Below, one piece after another: positions 5,871 to 5,988 of a DNA stretch of 5,988 nucleotides. Every line of letters starts with the position of its first letter. Position 1 is the first letter of the stretch. Source of the DNA: an uncultured Mycoplasmatota bacterium (GTDB lineage: Bacteria; Bacillota_I; Bacilli_A; RF39; UBA660); NCBI GenBank assembly GCA_900551925.1, contig URXR01000064.1, positions 1 to 5,988 of the forward strand. Reading direction: 5' to 3'. The notes beneath the pieces are model-generated. The model searched no databases. It was given only the letters and a program-made list of their open reading frames with translations, and was not told the DNA's origin. The position numbers and the translations under genes were made by a program.

Positions 5871-5899
5871 ATTATAATAACTCTTTTAACCAAAGTAAA
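5871..5899 (-). promoter_or_regulatory. putative promoter of the Asn-rich membrane protein gene
   Basis: On the - strand TTTACT (5899 to 5894; 4 of 6 matches to TTGACA), a 17-bp spacer and a perfect TATAAT (5876 to 5871). The predicted start near 5864 is within the SD site, so the leader would be very short. A more distal promoter beyond or near the window edge is possible. The -35 lies inside an inverted repeat described separately. Confidence 0.5.
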
Positions 5900-5926
5900 G
5901 TTTTACTGGTTACTTTTGGATTTTTT
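5888..5926. repeat. overlapping inverted repeats at the promoter of the membrane protein gene
   Basis: Two alternative dyads share this segment. AACC..AGTAA (5888-5898) can pair with TTACT-GGTT (5903-5911). Alternatively CCAAAGTAA (5890-5898) can pair with TTACTTTTGG (5910-5919) with one bulged T, followed on the + strand by A and six T (5921-5926). The AGTAA/TTACT word occurs three times. It may be an operator overlapping the -35 element, or a + strand terminator blocking antisense transcription. The rest of 5927-5988 is AT-rich with no gene or clear signal that I can see. Confidence 0.5.
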
Positions 5927-5988
5927 AATCTTTTCGCAAATTTTTAGACTAAATTCCGTTTTATAAAAATTTGTTTGATTTATTAGAC

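Noticed and set aside
5943..5953. TTTAG-A-CTAAA palindrome and TTAGAC repeated at 5944-5949 and 5983-5988
   Set aside because: Five-base arms and a six-base repeat are expected by chance at this composition, and the window ends here, so context is missing.

Overview
The window is very AT-rich and uses the standard bacterial code: the six Trp codons in the called genes are all TGG, and every visible stop is TAA or TAG. Canonical Shine-Dalgarno (SD) sites, tight gene packing, an LTA-synthase-type enzyme and a Bacillus-like housekeeping set (yebC, tcdA, rarA) point to a low-GC Firmicute. An uncultured gut-type Bacilli or Mollicutes-related lineage is my best guess from composition and gene content, not a proof.

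Layout: (1) 1-427, + strand: the 3' tail of an unidentified gene, followed by a short ORF6N-domain DNA-binding protein whose coding sequence contains a perfect palindrome with 13-bp arms at 274-300. (2) 428-1913, + strand: a promoter, then yebC (translation factor) and tcdA (tRNA ct6A dehydratase), separated by 14 nt with a terminator-like hairpin over the yebC stop. (3) 1901-1937: a shared convergent terminator built from the last codons of tcdA and of the opposing gene. (4) 1917-5038, - strand: rarA (AAA+ replication-repair ATPase) followed 5 nt later by an LTA-synthase-family membrane enzyme, a two-gene unit with its own extended -10 promoter. (5) 5039-5131: an intergenic hairpin and the rarA promoter. 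(6) 5132-5851, - strand: a four-helix membrane protein with a lysine-rich, then asparagine-rich tail, not assigned to a family. (7) 5852-5988: its promoter and a dyad-rich leader.

Most of this is ordinary core biology: translation (YebC), tRNA modification (TcdA), replication-fork maintenance (RarA) and envelope polymer synthesis (LtaS-like). In Bacillus subtilis the tcdA and rarA orthologues (yrvM, yrvN) are adjacent and co-directional. Here they are convergent with ltaS between them, suggesting local rearrangement. I found no CRISPR array, tRNA, rRNA, insertion sequence or convincing new defence system. The least explained items are the palindrome inside the ORF6N gene with its abrupt non-family C-terminus, and the Asn-rich membrane protein with its dyad-laden promoter.
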